Below are positions 35,098 to 46,383 of a DNA stretch of 64,000 nt, one piece after another. Numbering within the stretch: the first letter of the stretch is position 1; every line of letters begins with the position of its first letter. Where the stretch lies: NCBI RefSeq assembly GCF_030865425.1, contig NZ_JAVFCB010000005.1, positions 153,974 through 217,973 of the forward strand, given 5' to 3'. Under the pieces are notes generated by a model. The model saw only the letters and a program-made list of their open reading frames with translations, was not told where the DNA came from and did no database searches. The position numbers and the translations under genes were made by a program. Origin of the DNA: Microbacterium capsulatum (lineage in GTDB: Bacteria; Actinomycetota; Actinomycetes; Actinomycetales; Microbacteriaceae).

Positions 35098-36225
35098 ATG
35101 GGTCTTTTCTCGCGCCGTAAGAAGCAGGACGACGTCGTCACCCCGGAGGCGCCCGCCGAGGAGACGGGTGTCGAGGCCGTCGCGACTCCGACCCCGGACG
35201 CGCCTGTCGAGGACGCACCCGTCGAGAACGTCCCGGTCGTGAACGTGTCCGTGCAGGCCTTCACGGGGCTCGGCTCCCCGTCCGGCCCCGCGGTCGCGGC
35301 GCCGGCGGACGCCCCCGAGCCCGGTCACGACCTGATCGACGCGATCGTGGACGAGGCGCCCGAGGTGTCGAGCGCCGCGCTGTCCGGCCGTCCGCCGCTC
35401 CCGCTCGCCCCGGCCGACCCGCCGGAGCAGACCGAGTCGATCCCCGGCATGCCCGACAACGTGCTGCTGCGCGAGGCCCTCGGGATGCTCGAGGAGGGCG
35501 CGAGCCAGGCCGAGCTTCTCGGCGTGCTCCGGCAGTCCCTGCAGGGCCACCTCTACCTGCGCGTGCACGGCGACGCGGGCGAGCAGATCAAGGAGGGCAA
35601 GCCGCTCTCGGTCGCCGTCGTCAACGACGGGGAGAGCGCGTACATGCTCGCGTTCAGCTCCGCGGCCGCCGTGCGCGACTCGGTGCAGGACGAGGAGGAG
35701 CCCGGCGAGACCTCCGCGGTCGTGCAGCCGGTCCAGGCCGTCTACCAGCAGGTGGTCGAGGGGCCGTTCGCGGGCCTCATCATCGACAACGCCTCCGGAC
35801 CGCACCGCGTGGTGTTCCCGTTCGAGATCCTGCAGAAGGCGCTCGAGGAGGCGGATCCCACCTTCGCGATCAAGGCGCTGCTCGCCGCCCCGCGTCAGGC
35901 CGACTCCGAGGCCCGGGTCGCCGAGGCGCTCACCACCGCGCGGCTGTGGGTCGCCGTGAGCGATGTCGCCGGTGACGGGCAGTTCGGCGTCGCCGAGGCG
36001 CACACGCCCGACGGGGCCCGCTACCTGCAGCTGTTCAGCCACCCGCTCGAGGTGATCGCGCTCGGCCGCGGCGACCAGCCGCTGCCGTTCAGCGCGGAGC
36101 AGGTCGGCGCCGTGCTCGCGCAGCACCCGGAGATGAGCGGCGTGCTCGTCGACGCCGCCGGACCCGCGATCGCCGTGGGGCGCGAGGCGCTCGCCCCGGT
36201 GATCGCGCTGGCTCCCGCCGAGTAG
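35098..36225 (+). CDS. SseB family protein
   Basis: 375 residues. A basic start (MGLFSRRKKQ) leads into an Ala/Pro/Val/Glu-rich disordered stretch of about 110 residues with PVEDAPVENVPVVNV-like repeats, then SseB-type domains with LYLRVHGDAGEQIKEGKPL and YLQLFSHPLEVIALGRGDQPL. SseB proteins occur widely beside chaperone or secretion genes; the molecular role is unclear. Leaderless: TAGGCT (35086-35091), six bases, ATG. Lies directly downstream of pcrA but has its own promoter. Confidence 0.75.
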   Translation: MGLFSRRKKQDDVVTPEAPAEETGVEAVATPTPDAPVEDAPVENVPVVNVSVQAFTGLGSPSGPAVAAPADAPEPGHDLIDAIVDEAPEVSSAALSGRPPLPLAPADPPEQTESIPGMPDNVLLREALGMLEEGASQAELLGVLRQSLQGHLYLRVHGDAGEQIKEGKPLSVAVVNDGESAYMLAFSSAAAVRDSVQDEEEPGETSAVVQPVQAVYQQVVEGPFAGLIIDNASGPHRVVFPFEILQKALEEADPTFAIKALLAAPRQADSEARVAEALTTARLWVAVSDVAGDGQFGVAEAHTPDGARYLQLFSHPLEVIALGRGDQPLPFSAEQVGAVLAQHPEMSGVLVDAAGPAIAVGREALAPVIALAPAE

Positions 36226-36369
36226 CCGGCGCCGAGCCGCGCACGAATAATGCGATCCCTCTTGCGCAACGATATTTCGGAATACAGGATGTTCTCGAAG
36301 TCCATTCCGATTCGAGGCTGATCGGGGCCGCAGGCTCCCGTTCCGCCTCCAGGTCGAGTTGAGGCGTGC

Positions 36370-37071
36370 GTGGTTCCGGGGGGATCCTTTTTCACAGCGG
36401 GGGAGCGGCGGCGCTCGCGTCCCGGTGCGGGGCGCGAGCGTCGTGCGGCCGGACACGACCGCGCGGCGTGGACGGACCGCCTGCTGCGCGCGCGGGCGGT
36501 GCTCTGCGCAGGCCTGGTCCTCGGCGTCGGCGCCGCGGTGACGCTGGCGAACTGGTACGACACCGATGGGGCCCACGGCGCGTTCACGGCGGGGCGGTTC
36601 GACATCGTCGCCGCGACGGACGGCTCGACCTTCACGGACCACACCGCTCCGGGCGCGGCGGCCTCGCTGACGTTCTCGCCCGGCGCCGACGCGGCCGCGC
36701 TCTCGCCGGGCACGACCGTCTACGCGCTGCTCAGCGTGAAGACCGCCAACCCCTCGGGTGCCGGCACCGTCAGGCTCACCGCGGGCGCCTACCCGGCGGG
36801 GACCCTCGCCGACTATCTGACGTACGGCGTGAGGACGGTTGGCGCCGCCCAGTGCGCCTCCGCCGCCGACTATGCGGCAGCCGGGTCCGCCGTGGTGATC
36901 GCCGACGGATCGCCGCTCGGCACGTCCGCCACGGCATCGCAGACCGTCGCGCAGAACGGCGGATCCCCGGTGAACTACTGCTTCGCGATCACGATGCCGG
37001 CGAGCGCCGGCGAGGGCGCGCAGGGGCTGTCGGTCACCCCGATCTGGCAGTTCGTCGCCACGTCGAACTGA
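36370..37071 (+). CDS. SipW-dependent-type signal peptide protein (camelysin/TasA-like export signal)
   Basis: 233 residues. After an Arg-rich N-terminus the segment VLCAGLVLGVGAAVTLANWYDT is the alternate, SipW-type signal; it is followed by GAFTAGRFDI, as in exported actinobacterial members of this family. The mature part is a beta-rich domain of about 170 residues with a Cys pair (AAQCASA, NYCFAI). Such proteins usually sit with their own SipW peptidase and siblings; none is here, so this copy is an orphan. Start uncertain: GTG 36370 has no strong SD, and a later start nearer the hydrophobic segment is possible. The 145-bp region upstream is AT-rich and probably carries its promoter. Confidence 0.75.
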   Translation: MVPGGSFFTAGERRRSRPGAGRERRAAGHDRAAWTDRLLRARAVLCAGLVLGVGAAVTLANWYDTDGAHGAFTAGRFDIVAATDGSTFTDHTAPGAAASLTFSPGADAAALSPGTTVYALLSVKTANPSGAGTVRLTAGAYPAGTLADYLTYGVRTVGAAQCASAADYAAAGSAVVIADGSPLGTSATASQTVAQNGGSPVNYCFAITMPASAGEGAQGLSVTPIWQFVATSN

Positions 37072-37079
37072 GCCGGCGT

Positions 37080-37760
37080 TCAGTCCGCGAGGGCGAGGGC
37101 GCGGAACATGTCGCGCTCGCGCAGCGCGTCGCGGCGGCTCTCGACCGCGGCCGGCGTGCGGGTCGGGGGAGTGCGGCCGGTGGTGCGCTGGTACAGCTCG
37201 TCGATGAGGCGGGTCGCGAGGCCCACCAGGTTCTCGATCTCGCGCTCGTCGCGGTCGATCCACAGGCAGTGCGGTTCATCGTGCACGGGCGAGAAGTCGT
37301 CGTGCTCCTCCCACACGAACAGGGTGCGCTCGGCGCCCAGCACGTGCTGCTGCCACCACACCTGCCGCAGATAGGTGCGCGGGATGCTGCGCCACGACTT
37401 GTTCGTCGTCTTGATCTCGGCGAGCGTGACCCGTCCGCCCGGATCCTGCATGATGCCGTCCGGCGTGGCCAGGTGCCGCGGCTCGACCTCGGCCCGGAAC
37501 AGGGCGGAGGACGGCATGATGCCGTGCGTGGCGGCCACCCAGGCGGCGATCTCGGGCTCGCGCCGGCGACCGTGATCGGTGTAGGCGTTGCCCGCGAACC
37601 GGGGGCCGGCGCCGAGCTTGGCGTCAGCGGCGCGGGCGATCGAGGCCTCGCTGGTGAGCCCGGCGACGTCGGTCGCGGTGATCCCGCGGGCCCGCGCTCG
37701 CAGCCAGGCGACCCGGTCGCGCGAATCGGCCACGATGCGCGCTTCCAGTTCCGGGGTCAC
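37080..37760 (-). CDS. YqaJ-type (lambda exonuclease-like) nuclease
   Basis: 226 residues of the YqaJ/PD-(D/E)XK family. An N-terminal GITATDVAGLTSEASIARA (recombinase entry motif), then RREPEIAAWV, the catalytic Asp in LATPDGIMQ, and the EIK motif in LAEIKTTNKSWRSIP, then a Gln/Trp-rich VWWQQHVL. In phages such enzymes resect DNA for annealing recombination; stand-alone chromosomal copies are common in actinobacteria and their role is unclear. No phage gene is nearby. Leaderless GTG start six bases after TAGCCT (complement 37767-37772). Confidence 0.85.
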   Translation of the reverse strand: MTPELEARIVADSRDRVAWLRARARGITATDVAGLTSEASIARAADAKLGAGPRFAGNAYTDHGRRREPEIAAWVAATHGIMPSSALFRAEVEPRHLATPDGIMQDPGGRVTLAEIKTTNKSWRSIPRTYLRQVWWQQHVLGAERTLFVWEEHDDFSPVHDEPHCLWIDRDEREIENLVGLATRLIDELYQRTTGRTPPTRTPAAVESRRDALRERDMFRALALAD

Positions 37761-37980
37761 CTGTCGAGGCTACCTCCGGCCGCCGACCTGCACACCCGGG
37801 CACGCCGCGCACACCGAAGCCGACGCGCGCTCGCCGCTCGGAGCGCCCACGACGTTCGGCCGGTTCGCACCTGCCGGCATCTGAATCGCGCACGAGGTGC
37901 ATCCGATATCGGCATGCCGGCGGATCCCCCGGACGGCGTTCACCGGGACGGCGGCGTCGTCGGCGGCGTAACGTGGGGGC

Positions 37981-40287
<2,307 letters not shown>

Positions 40288-40310
40288 GACCGCTCGCGGA
40301 GGATCGACCC

Positions 40311-41165
40311 ATGGGCAGGATCACGGTGCGCCGACCGGTCACGCGCGTCTCGATCGGAACGGATCCGCATCGGCGCGCGGACACGCTGGCGGTCGAGGAG
40401 CCCCTCGAGATCCGCATCGCGGGCGAGCCGTTCACGGTCACGATGCGCACCCCCGGCCACGACGTCGAGCTCGCCGCCGGGTTCCTCGTCGGCGAGGGCG
40501 TCATCTCGCACCGGGAGCACCTGCGCGCCGCGATCCACTGCGGCGGGCCGGGCACCGGCGGAGTCGACAACACCTACAACGTGCTCGACATCGGCCTCGC
40601 CGCGGGGGTCCCGCTGCCCGACCGCGACCGCAGCTTCTACACGACCAGCTCGTGCGGCATGTGCGGCAAGGCGTCGATCGAGGCGGTGCGGACAGTGTCG
40701 GCGTACGACGTGGCCGCCGAGGGGACGACGGTCCACGACACCACCCTCGTGACGCTGCCGGACACCCTGCGCGCGCACCAGGACGTCTTCGAGAAGACCG
40801 GAGGGCTGCACGCCGCGGGCCTGTTCGAGGCCGCCACGGGGGAGCTGCTCGTGCTCCGCGAAGACGTCGGCCGCCACAACGCCGTCGACAAGGTGGTCGG
40901 CTGGGCGCTGCAGCAGGGCCGGCTGCCGCTCGGCGGCACCGTGCTGCAGGTGTCGGGGCGGGCGAGCTTCGAGCTCGTGCAGAAGGCCGCGATGGCCGGC
41001 ATCCCGATCCTCGCGGCGGTGTCCGCACCCTCCTCGCTCGCCGTCGAGCTGGCCGAGGACGTCGGTCTCACCCTCATCGGGTTCCTGCGCGGGCAGTCGA
41101 TGAACGTGTACACGCGACCGGACCGGGTCACGATTTTGCCGGGTGCGGACGTTCCCGTAGACTGA
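40311..41165 (+). CDS. fdhD: Formate dehydrogenase accessory sulfurtransferase FdhD
   Basis: 284 residues from ATG 40311 (SD CGGAGGA at 40297-40303). The catalytic CxxC is in [16 protein letters not shown] near residue 120, with the downstream [16 protein letters not shown] and [18 protein letters not shown]. FdhD passes sulfur from a cysteine desulfurase to the molybdenum cofactor of FdhF-type enzymes; here the client is the upstream oxidoreductase gene. The 3' end contains the rplJL promoter (41136-41163). Confidence 0.95.
   Translation: MGRITVRRPVTRVSIGTDPHRRADTLAVEEPLEIRIAGEPFTVTMRTPGHDVELAAGFLVGEGVISHREHLRAAIHCGGPGTGGVDNTYNVLDIGLAAGVPLPDRDRSFYTTSSCGMCGKASIEAVRTVSAYDVAAEGTTVHDTTLVTLPDTLRAHQDVFEKTGGLHAAGLFEAATGELLVLREDVGRHNAVDKVVGWALQQGRLPLGGTVLQVSGRASFELVQKAAMAGIPILAAVSAPSSLAVELAEDVGLTLIGFLRGQSMNVYTRPDRVTILPGADVPVD
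41136..41163 (+). promoter_or_regulatory. rplJ-rplL promoter
   Basis: TTGCCG (41136-41141), 16 bases, TAGACT (41158-41163), lying inside the last codons of fdhD and leaving a leader of about 215 bases. Confidence 0.6.
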
Positions 41166-41384
41166 CCGGAGCCGAAGACCGCTGGTCGTCGTGTCGTGCG
41201 AGAGCGCGACCGATCGAAGCTCTGCAACGCAGGGGCCCGCGCAGGTGTCACGAACCGATTCTCGTCAGAGATCCCGAGCTCCGTGCGCTTGCGCCGGAGC
41301 TCTTTTTCATTGCTGGGGCAACCGGGCGGGTCGAGGCCGATGCTCCACCGCCGTGGAGCATCCCGTACCCATCAAGGAGTGACC
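41166..41384 (+). ncRNA. Ribosomal protein L10 leader
   Basis: An untranslated leader of the right place and size for the L10 leader that binds the L10(L12)4 complex for feedback control. A terminator-like hairpin with T-run lies within it (41276-41307), and a further stem (GCTCCACCG / CGTGGAGC, 41342-41359) lies closer to rplJ. I cannot fold it fully by eye. Confidence 0.6.
41276..41307 (+). terminator. Intrinsic terminator within the L10 leader (attenuator)
   Basis: GAGCTCCG (41276-41283) pairs with CGGAGCTC (41295-41302), followed by TTTTT. A U-tract is rare in this genome, which suggests a real attenuator ahead of rplJ. Confidence 0.75.
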
Positions 41385-41873
41385 ATGGCGCAGAAGGATG
41401 CAACGGTTGCCGAGCTCACGAAGAACTTCGAGAACTCGAACGCCGTCCTGCTGACCGAGTACCGCGGTCTGACGGTCGCCCAGCTCAAGCAGCTGCGCAA
41501 CAACATCCGTCAGGACGCGGACTACGCCGTGGTGAAGAACACGCTGACCAAGATCGCCGCGAACAACGCGGGGATCACGTCGCTGGACGAGGACCTCAAG
41601 GGTCCGTCGGCCGTGGCGTTCGTGCACGGTGACTTCGTCGCCACCGCCAAGGCTCTGCGTGACTTCGCCAAGGCGAACCCGCTTCTCGTGATCAAGGGCG
41701 GCATCTTCGAGGGCAACGCCCTCGACGCCGACGAGGTCAACAAGTACGCCTCCCTGGAGAGCCGCGAGGTTCTGCTGGCGAAGGCCGCGGGCATGATGAA
41801 GGCGACGATGGGCAAGGCTGCCGCCACCATCGACGCCCTCCGCGAGAAGCTGGAGACCGCCGAGGCTGCGTGA
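41385..41873 (+). CDS. rplJ: 50S ribosomal protein L10
   Basis: 162 residues from ATG 41385 (SD AAGGAGTGACC); in-frame starts further upstream lie in the leader and are rejected. The start [31 protein letters not shown] and [15 protein letters not shown] are standard L10. It forms the stalk base holding L7/L12 dimers and, with them, represses its own operon through the leader. Same operon as rplL. Confidence 0.97.
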   Translation: MAQKDATVAELTKNFENSNAVLLTEYRGLTVAQLKQLRNNIRQDADYAVVKNTLTKIAANNAGITSLDEDLKGPSAVAFVHGDFVATAKALRDFAKANPLLVIKGGIFEGNALDADEVNKYASLESREVLLAKAAGMMKATMGKAAATIDALREKLETAEAA

Positions 41874-41922
41874 GCCCGGCAGGTCTTCTTCCCACAAACC
41901 CCATCAATCTAGGAGATACATC

Positions 41923-42303
41923 ATGGCGAAGCTCACCACTGACGAGCTGCTCGACCAGTTCGCTGGTCTGACCCTCATCGAGCTCAGCGAGTTCGTGAAG
42001 GCGTTCGAGGAGAAGTTCGAGGTCACCGCTGCCGCTCCCGTCGCCGTTGCCGGCGCCGGTGGCGCTGGTGCTGCCGAAGAGGTCGAGGAGAAGGACTCCT
42101 TCGACGTCATCCTCGAGGCTGCCGGCGACAAGAAGATCCAGGTCATCAAGACGGTCCGCGAGCTCACCTCGCTCGGCCTCGGCGAGGCCAAGGCCCTCGT
42201 CGACGGTGCCCCGAAGGCCGTGCTCGAGGGCGCGAACAAGGACGCCGCCGAGAAGGCCAAGGCCGCTCTGGAGGAGGCCGGCGCGACGGTCACCCTCAAG
42301 TAA
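41923..42303 (+). CDS. rplL: 50S ribosomal protein L7/L12
   Basis: 126 residues. The N-terminal dimerisation region is [20 protein letters not shown], an Ala/Gly hinge follows, and the C-terminal domain has [20 protein letters not shown] and the end [10 protein letters not shown]. Stalk protein that recruits translation factors. SD TAGGAGAT before ATG. A strong terminator follows. Confidence 0.98.
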   Translation: MAKLTTDELLDQFAGLTLIELSEFVKAFEEKFEVTAAAPVAVAGAGGAGAAEEVEEKDSFDVILEAAGDKKIQVIKTVRELTSLGLGEAKALVDGAPKAVLEGANKDAAEKAKAALEEAGATVTLK

Positions 42304-42322
42304 TCTCGCGTTCCGACGCTGC

Positions 42323-42350
42323 GAAGGCCCCGGGTTCTCCCGGGGCCTTC
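42323..42350 (+). terminator. rplJL terminator
   Basis: GAAGGCCCCGGG, loop TTCT, CCCGGGGCCTTC: perfect 12-bp stem, then GTGTTTCTCC. It also faces the end of the LacI gene on the minus strand. Confidence 0.9.
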
Positions 42351-42369
42351 GTGTTTCTCCGGATCCTTC

Positions 42370-43380
42370 TCAGGATCCGCGGGGCGGAGCGGTCGACGAG
42401 CGCACGACGAGCGACGCCGGCGCGGACACGTGCTCGATGGGCGATTCGCGGTCCAGCATCCGCGCGCGGAGCAGGCGCACGGCCTCCGCGCCCTGCTGCT
42501 GCGGAGTCTGCCGGATCGTGGTCAGCCCGAACATCTCGGCGTAGCGGTGGTCGTCGATGCCGGTCACGCTCAGCTCGTTGGGCACGCCGATCCCCAGTCG
42601 TCCCGCCGCGATGAGAGCCCCGATCGCGGCCTCGTCGCACACCGCGGTGATCGCGGTGGGCCGCTGGCGCCGATCCGCGAGCAGCGCCGCCGTCGTCGCG
42701 AAAGCCTCAGGGATCGTCGACGGGGTCCGCAGCGCCCGGATCCGGTCCTCCAGCCCGGCCGCCGTCATCGCCTGCCGGTAGCCCTCCAGCCGCTTGCGCT
42801 CGCCGAAGCTGAAGCGGTCGCCGTCGACCACGTCGCCGAGGAAGGCGATGTCCTCGTGGCCGAGGTCGATGAGATGCTCCGTCGCGACCCGGGATGCCGC
42901 GACGTCGTCGATCGTGACGGTGCTGGCGTGCTCGGAGAAGGGGCCGACGGACACGAGCGGCAGACCTGTCGCGGTGAGCCGCTCGAACTCGTGCGCGCCC
43001 GGCTGCAGGCAGACCGCGATGATCCCGTCGAAACGGCGCCCGGCGAGGGCGTGGTCGAGCATCCGGGCGCGCTCGGCGCTGCCCTCGGCGGCCCCGTACA
43101 GGGTGAGGTCGAGTCCGTGGTCGACGAGCGCCTGCTGCAGGCCGGCGAGCAGTTCGGCGAAGTACCACCGGTCGGCCATCGGCATGATCACGCCGATCGT
43201 CGAGGTGCGGCCGGTGGCGAGGCTCGAGGCGCTCGAGTGCGCGGAGTACGCCAGTTCGCGGGCGGCGCGCTCGACGCGCTCCCTCGTCTCCGCGGAGACG
43301 TAGCCGTTGCCGCTCAGCGCGCGGCTGGCCGTCGATTTCGCCACGCCCGCGCGCAGCGCCACATCGATGATCCCGGTCAC
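42370..43380 (-). CDS. LacI family regulator of the sugar importer
   Basis: 336 residues from GTG 43380, chosen because GAGGAGGAAGCC stands directly before it; the in-frame start at 43410 has none. The HTH reads TGIIDVALRAGVAKSTASRALSGNG, followed by the hinge AARELAYSAHSSASSLATG and a periplasmic-binding-like sensor domain (IGVIMPMADRWYFAELL, DGIIAVCLQPG). It is divergent from the importer operon at 43621, and two GGAA-N4-TTCC palindromes lie between. Predicted repressor, released by the imported sugar or a derivative. Confidence 0.92.
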   Translation of the reverse strand: MTGIIDVALRAGVAKSTASRALSGNGYVSAETRERVERAARELAYSAHSSASSLATGRTSTIGVIMPMADRWYFAELLAGLQQALVDHGLDLTLYGAAEGSAERARMLDHALAGRRFDGIIAVCLQPGAHEFERLTATGLPLVSVGPFSEHASTVTIDDVAASRVATEHLIDLGHEDIAFLGDVVDGDRFSFGERKRLEGYRQAMTAAGLEDRIRALRTPSTIPEAFATTAALLADRRQRPTAITAVCDEAAIGALIAAGRLGIGVPNELSVTGIDDHRYAEMFGLTTIRQTPQQQGAEAVRLLRARMLDRESPIEHVSAPASLVVRSSTAPPRGS

Positions 43381-43433
43381 GGCTTCCTCCTCGAAAAGCG
43401 ATGCCCTCACCCTAGCGATTCCTTCGATGTCAT

Positions 43434-43445
43434 GGAACCGGTTCC
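43434..43445. promoter_or_regulatory. LacI-type operator 1
   Basis: GGAACCGGTTCC, a perfect 12-bp palindrome 54 bases before the LacI start. Confidence 0.75.
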
Positions 43446-43542
43446 CTCAATTCGTTTCCGGATTCCGGTATGCCATCCCAGGGTTATCCAGTTGTGACCG
43501 GAAGAACGTTGCGTGTCAGGGCCGAGGAGAATAGTGTCACCT

Positions 43543-43554
43543 GGAAACGGTTCC
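43543..43554. promoter_or_regulatory. LacI-type operator 2
   Basis: GGAAACGGTTCC, one substitution from operator 1, placed 66 bases before the binding-protein start and just after a -10-like TAGTGT. Spacing between operator centres is 109 bases, allowing looping. Confidence 0.75.
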
Positions 43555-43620
43555 TGGGAGGAGCCGATGGCGCGGGACTCTGACCCGCGCGATCCGAGCG
43601 TGATTCGAAGGAGAAAACGT

Positions 43621-44952
43621 ATGGGAATGTCGCAGCGACGTCGCCTGCTGGCCCCGCTGGCACTGCTCGCCGTGTCCGGCCTCGCCCTCGCGGGCTGCGC
43701 GGAAGGATCGTCGTCGGGCGGCGGAGACTCGTCCGGCAAGGGCCAGACCGTCAAGATCTCCGGCGGCATCACCGGAACCGAGGCGGACCAGCTGAACAAG
43801 TCCTTCGACAAGTTCACGAAGGACACCGGCATCAAGGTGGTCTACACGGGCGACAAGGCCTTCGAGGGCAACATCGTCACCAAGGTGCAGGGCGGCAGCG
43901 CCCCCGACATCGCGATCGTGCCGCAGCCCGGTCTGCTCAAGAGCCTGGTCGACACGGGCTCCGTCAAGGTCGCACCCAAGGAGGTCTCCGACAACGTCGA
44001 CAAGAACTGGTCCAAGGACTGGAAGAACTACGGCACGTTCAACGGCAAGTTCTACGCCGCCCCGATGCTCGCCAACGTCAAGGGCTACGTCTGGTACTCG
44101 CCGGCGAAGTTCAAGGAGCTCGGCGTCACGGTGCCGAAGACCTGGGACGAGCTGCTCACCCTCACCAAGACGATCCAGGCCAAGACCGGTCAGGCCCCGT
44201 GGTGCGCGGGCTTCGCCTCCGGCGACGCCTCCGGCTGGCCCGGCACCGACTGGATCGAGGACCTCGTGCTGCGCCAGAGCGGCCCCGACGTGTACGACAA
44301 GTGGGTCGCCGGCGACGTGAAGTTCACCGACCCGCAGATCAAGCAGGCCTTCGACGCCGTGGGCTCGATCCTGCTCGACCCGAAGTACGTCAACGCGGGC
44401 TTCGGCGACGTGAAGAGCATCAACTCGACCGCGTTCGCGGACGTCGCGGCCAAGGTCGCGGACGGCACCTGCACGCTCACCCACCAGGCGTCGTTCCTGT
44501 CCTCGAACTTCCTCGACGTGAAGACCAAGGCCGGCACGCCGCCGAAGGTCGCCGCCGACGGCGACGTCTACGCGTTCGTGATGCCCGGCATCAAGGAGGG
44601 CGACAAGGTCGTCGAGGGCGGCGGCGAGTTCGTCGCGGGCTTCAGCGACAACGCGGCCACGAAGAAGGTGCTCGCGTTCATGTCCTCGGCCGATTTCGCG
44701 AACGCTCGCGTCAAGCTCGGCGGCGTGATCTCGGCGAACAAGAACGCCGACCCGTCGCTCGCCTCCAGCCCGTTCCTGCAGGACGCGATGAAGACCGTGC
44801 AGGACCCGAAGACGGTGCTCCGCTTCGACGCCTCCGACCTGATGCCGGCCACGGTCGGCTCGGGATCCTTCTGGAAGGGCATGGTCAGCTGGATCGACGG
44901 CAAGCCCACCCCCGACGTCCTGAACGACATCCAGGCGGGCTACAAGAACTAG
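43621..44952 (+). CDS. Sugar ABC transporter substrate-binding lipoprotein (CUT1)
   Basis: 443 residues from ATG 43621 (SD AAGGAG, about eight bases). A lipoprotein signal ends in LALAGC, placing the protein on the outer face of the membrane. The family-1 fold shows AEGSSSGGGDSSGKGQTVK linker, YAAPMLANVKGYVWYSP, VTVPKTWDELLTLTKTI and WPGTDWIEDLVLR. The overall make-up resembles AglE-type alpha-glucoside binders, but the sugar cannot be fixed from sequence alone. First gene of a three-gene importer, under the LacI operators. Confidence 0.9.
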   Translation: MGMSQRRRLLAPLALLAVSGLALAGCAEGSSSGGGDSSGKGQTVKISGGITGTEADQLNKSFDKFTKDTGIKVVYTGDKAFEGNIVTKVQGGSAPDIAIVPQPGLLKSLVDTGSVKVAPKEVSDNVDKNWSKDWKNYGTFNGKFYAAPMLANVKGYVWYSPAKFKELGVTVPKTWDELLTLTKTIQAKTGQAPWCAGFASGDASGWPGTDWIEDLVLRQSGPDVYDKWVAGDVKFTDPQIKQAFDAVGSILLDPKYVNAGFGDVKSINSTAFADVAAKVADGTCTLTHQASFLSSNFLDVKTKAGTPPKVAADGDVYAFVMPGIKEGDKVVEGGGEFVAGFSDNAATKKVLAFMSSADFANARVKLGGVISANKNADPSLASSPFLQDAMKTVQDPKTVLRFDASDLMPATVGSGSFWKGMVSWIDGKPTPDVLNDIQAGYKN

Positions 44953-44974
44953 TCTGAGCACCACTGTGACGGCT

Positions 44975-45008
44975 GCGGGGCTCGTCCGCTTCTCGCGGGC
45001 GGCCCCGC
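44975..45008 (+). terminator. Intercistronic hairpin between binding protein and permease genes
   Basis: GCGGGGC-T-CGTCCGC, loop TTCTC, GCGGGCG-GCCCCGC. A partial terminator or mRNA-stabilising stem here would explain higher output of the binding protein, a usual feature of such operons. Confidence 0.6.
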
Positions 45009-45066
45009 GGTCGTCCACACGCTGGTCCTGACCGAGTTCACCGTCGAACCCAGAAGGGGGTCCGCA

Positions 45067-46383
45067 ATGTCGCATTCCTCCGTGGTCGCATCCTCGAGAT
45101 CCGGCCGCACGACCGCCTCCCGATCCGTCACCGTCGGCGCCCTCGTCGTGGGCGCTGTGGCGATGGTCGGGGTCTTCGTCGCCCTGCTGGCGAGCCCGCC
45201 CGCCGAGGAGGCGCGGCCGACGACGATCGGCTTCTCGCTCAAGAGCTTCTTCGTCTGGATCGGCGGCCTGAGCCCGCTGCTGCAGATCCCGATCGTGCTC
45301 GTGGTGTTCGCCGTCGTCGCGACGATCCTGCTGCTGCTCATCGAGTACGCGCCGCGGCACGGCAAGGGCTACTTCTGGCTGCGACTCGCGGCCTGCTTCC
45401 TCATCCCCGCCCTTGCCTTCATGCTGCTGCGGCCGTATCAGAACTCGGTGATCTACGTCATGGCGATCGCACTGATCGCAGGCGGGATGCTGTTCTTCGC
45501 CGACTACCGTGCCCGCGAGGGATCCGGCTACACCCTGCAGCTCGTGCTGTTCATGGCGCCCGCAGGGATCCTCCTGCTCGTCGGGCTCATCTATCCGGCC
45601 GTGAGCACCGTGATCCAGTCGTTCTTCGACAAGACCGGCAAGGACTTCGTCGCGCTCGACAACTACCAGTGGGTGTTCACCAACCCCGAGGGGTTCTGGT
45701 CGGTCATCAACACCCTGATCTGGGCGCTCATCGCCCCGATCGTGTCGACGATCTTCGGCCTCGCGTACGCGGTGTTCATCGACCGGGCGCGCGGCGAGAA
45801 GATCCTCAAGGTGTTCGTGTTCATGCCCGTCGCGATCTCGTTCGTCGGCGCCGGCATCATCTGGAAGTTCATCTACGACTACCGCCAGGGCGACCAGATC
45901 GGCCTGCTGAACGCGATCGTGACGCTCTTCGGCGGGAAGCCGGTCTCGTGGCTGGACACGTCGCCGCTCGTCAACACGATCAGCCTGCTCATCGTGTTCA
46001 TCTGGACGCAGACCGGGTTCGCGATGGTGATCCTCTCCGCCGCGATCAAGGCGGTCCCGACCGAGCAGATCGAGGCGGCCGAGCTCGACGGCGCGAACGC
46101 CTGGGAGCGCTTCCGCAACGTCACGGTACCCGGGATCCGGACGTCGCTCATCGTCGTGCTCACGACCATCACGATCGCCTCGCTCAAGGTCTACGACATC
46201 GTCGCGGTGATGACCGGCGGCCGGGCGAACAGCACCGTGCTGGGCTTCGAGATGGTCAACCAGCAGCAGCGGTTCCAGAGCTACGGGCACTCCTCGGCGC
46301 TCGCCGTGGTGCTGTTCCTGTTCGTGCTGCCGCTGATCGTCTACAACGCCCGGCAGATGGCCAAGCAGAGGGAGATCCGCTGA
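45067..46383 (+). CDS. Sugar ABC transporter permease with N-terminal membrane extension
   Basis: 438 residues, about 110-140 longer than a standard CUT1 permease (about 300). The extra N-terminus has four hydrophobic segments (VTVGALVVGAVAMVGVFVAL, then IPIVLVVFAVVATILLLLI, then two more) before the conserved core starting LQLVLFMAPAGILLLVGLIY. The coupling loop EAAELDGANAWERFRNVTVP is clear. Such extended permeases occur in AglF/MalF-like systems. It follows the binding-protein gene and overlaps the next permease by one base. Confidence 0.9.
   Translation: MSHSSVVASSRSGRTTASRSVTVGALVVGAVAMVGVFVALLASPPAEEARPTTIGFSLKSFFVWIGGLSPLLQIPIVLVVFAVVATILLLLIEYAPRHGKGYFWLRLAACFLIPALAFMLLRPYQNSVIYVMAIALIAGGMLFFADYRAREGSGYTLQLVLFMAPAGILLLVGLIYPAVSTVIQSFFDKTGKDFVALDNYQWVFTNPEGFWSVINTLIWALIAPIVSTIFGLAYAVFIDRARGEKILKVFVFMPVAISFVGAGIIWKFIYDYRQGDQIGLLNAIVTLFGGKPVSWLDTSPLVNTISLLIVFIWTQTGFAMVILSAAIKAVPTEQIEAAELDGANAWERFRNVTVPGIRTSLIVVLTTITIASLKVYDIVAVMTGGRANSTVLGFEMVNQQQRFQSYGHSSALAVVLFLFVLPLIVYNARQMAKQREIR

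Noticed and set aside
37080..37760. Prophage remnant at the YqaJ gene
   Set aside because: No structural, lysis, integrase or annealase genes; neighbours are core genes.
41196..41384. Extended N-terminus for L10
   Set aside because: The extension would code across the leader terminator; L10 starts at MAQKDATV with a strong SD.
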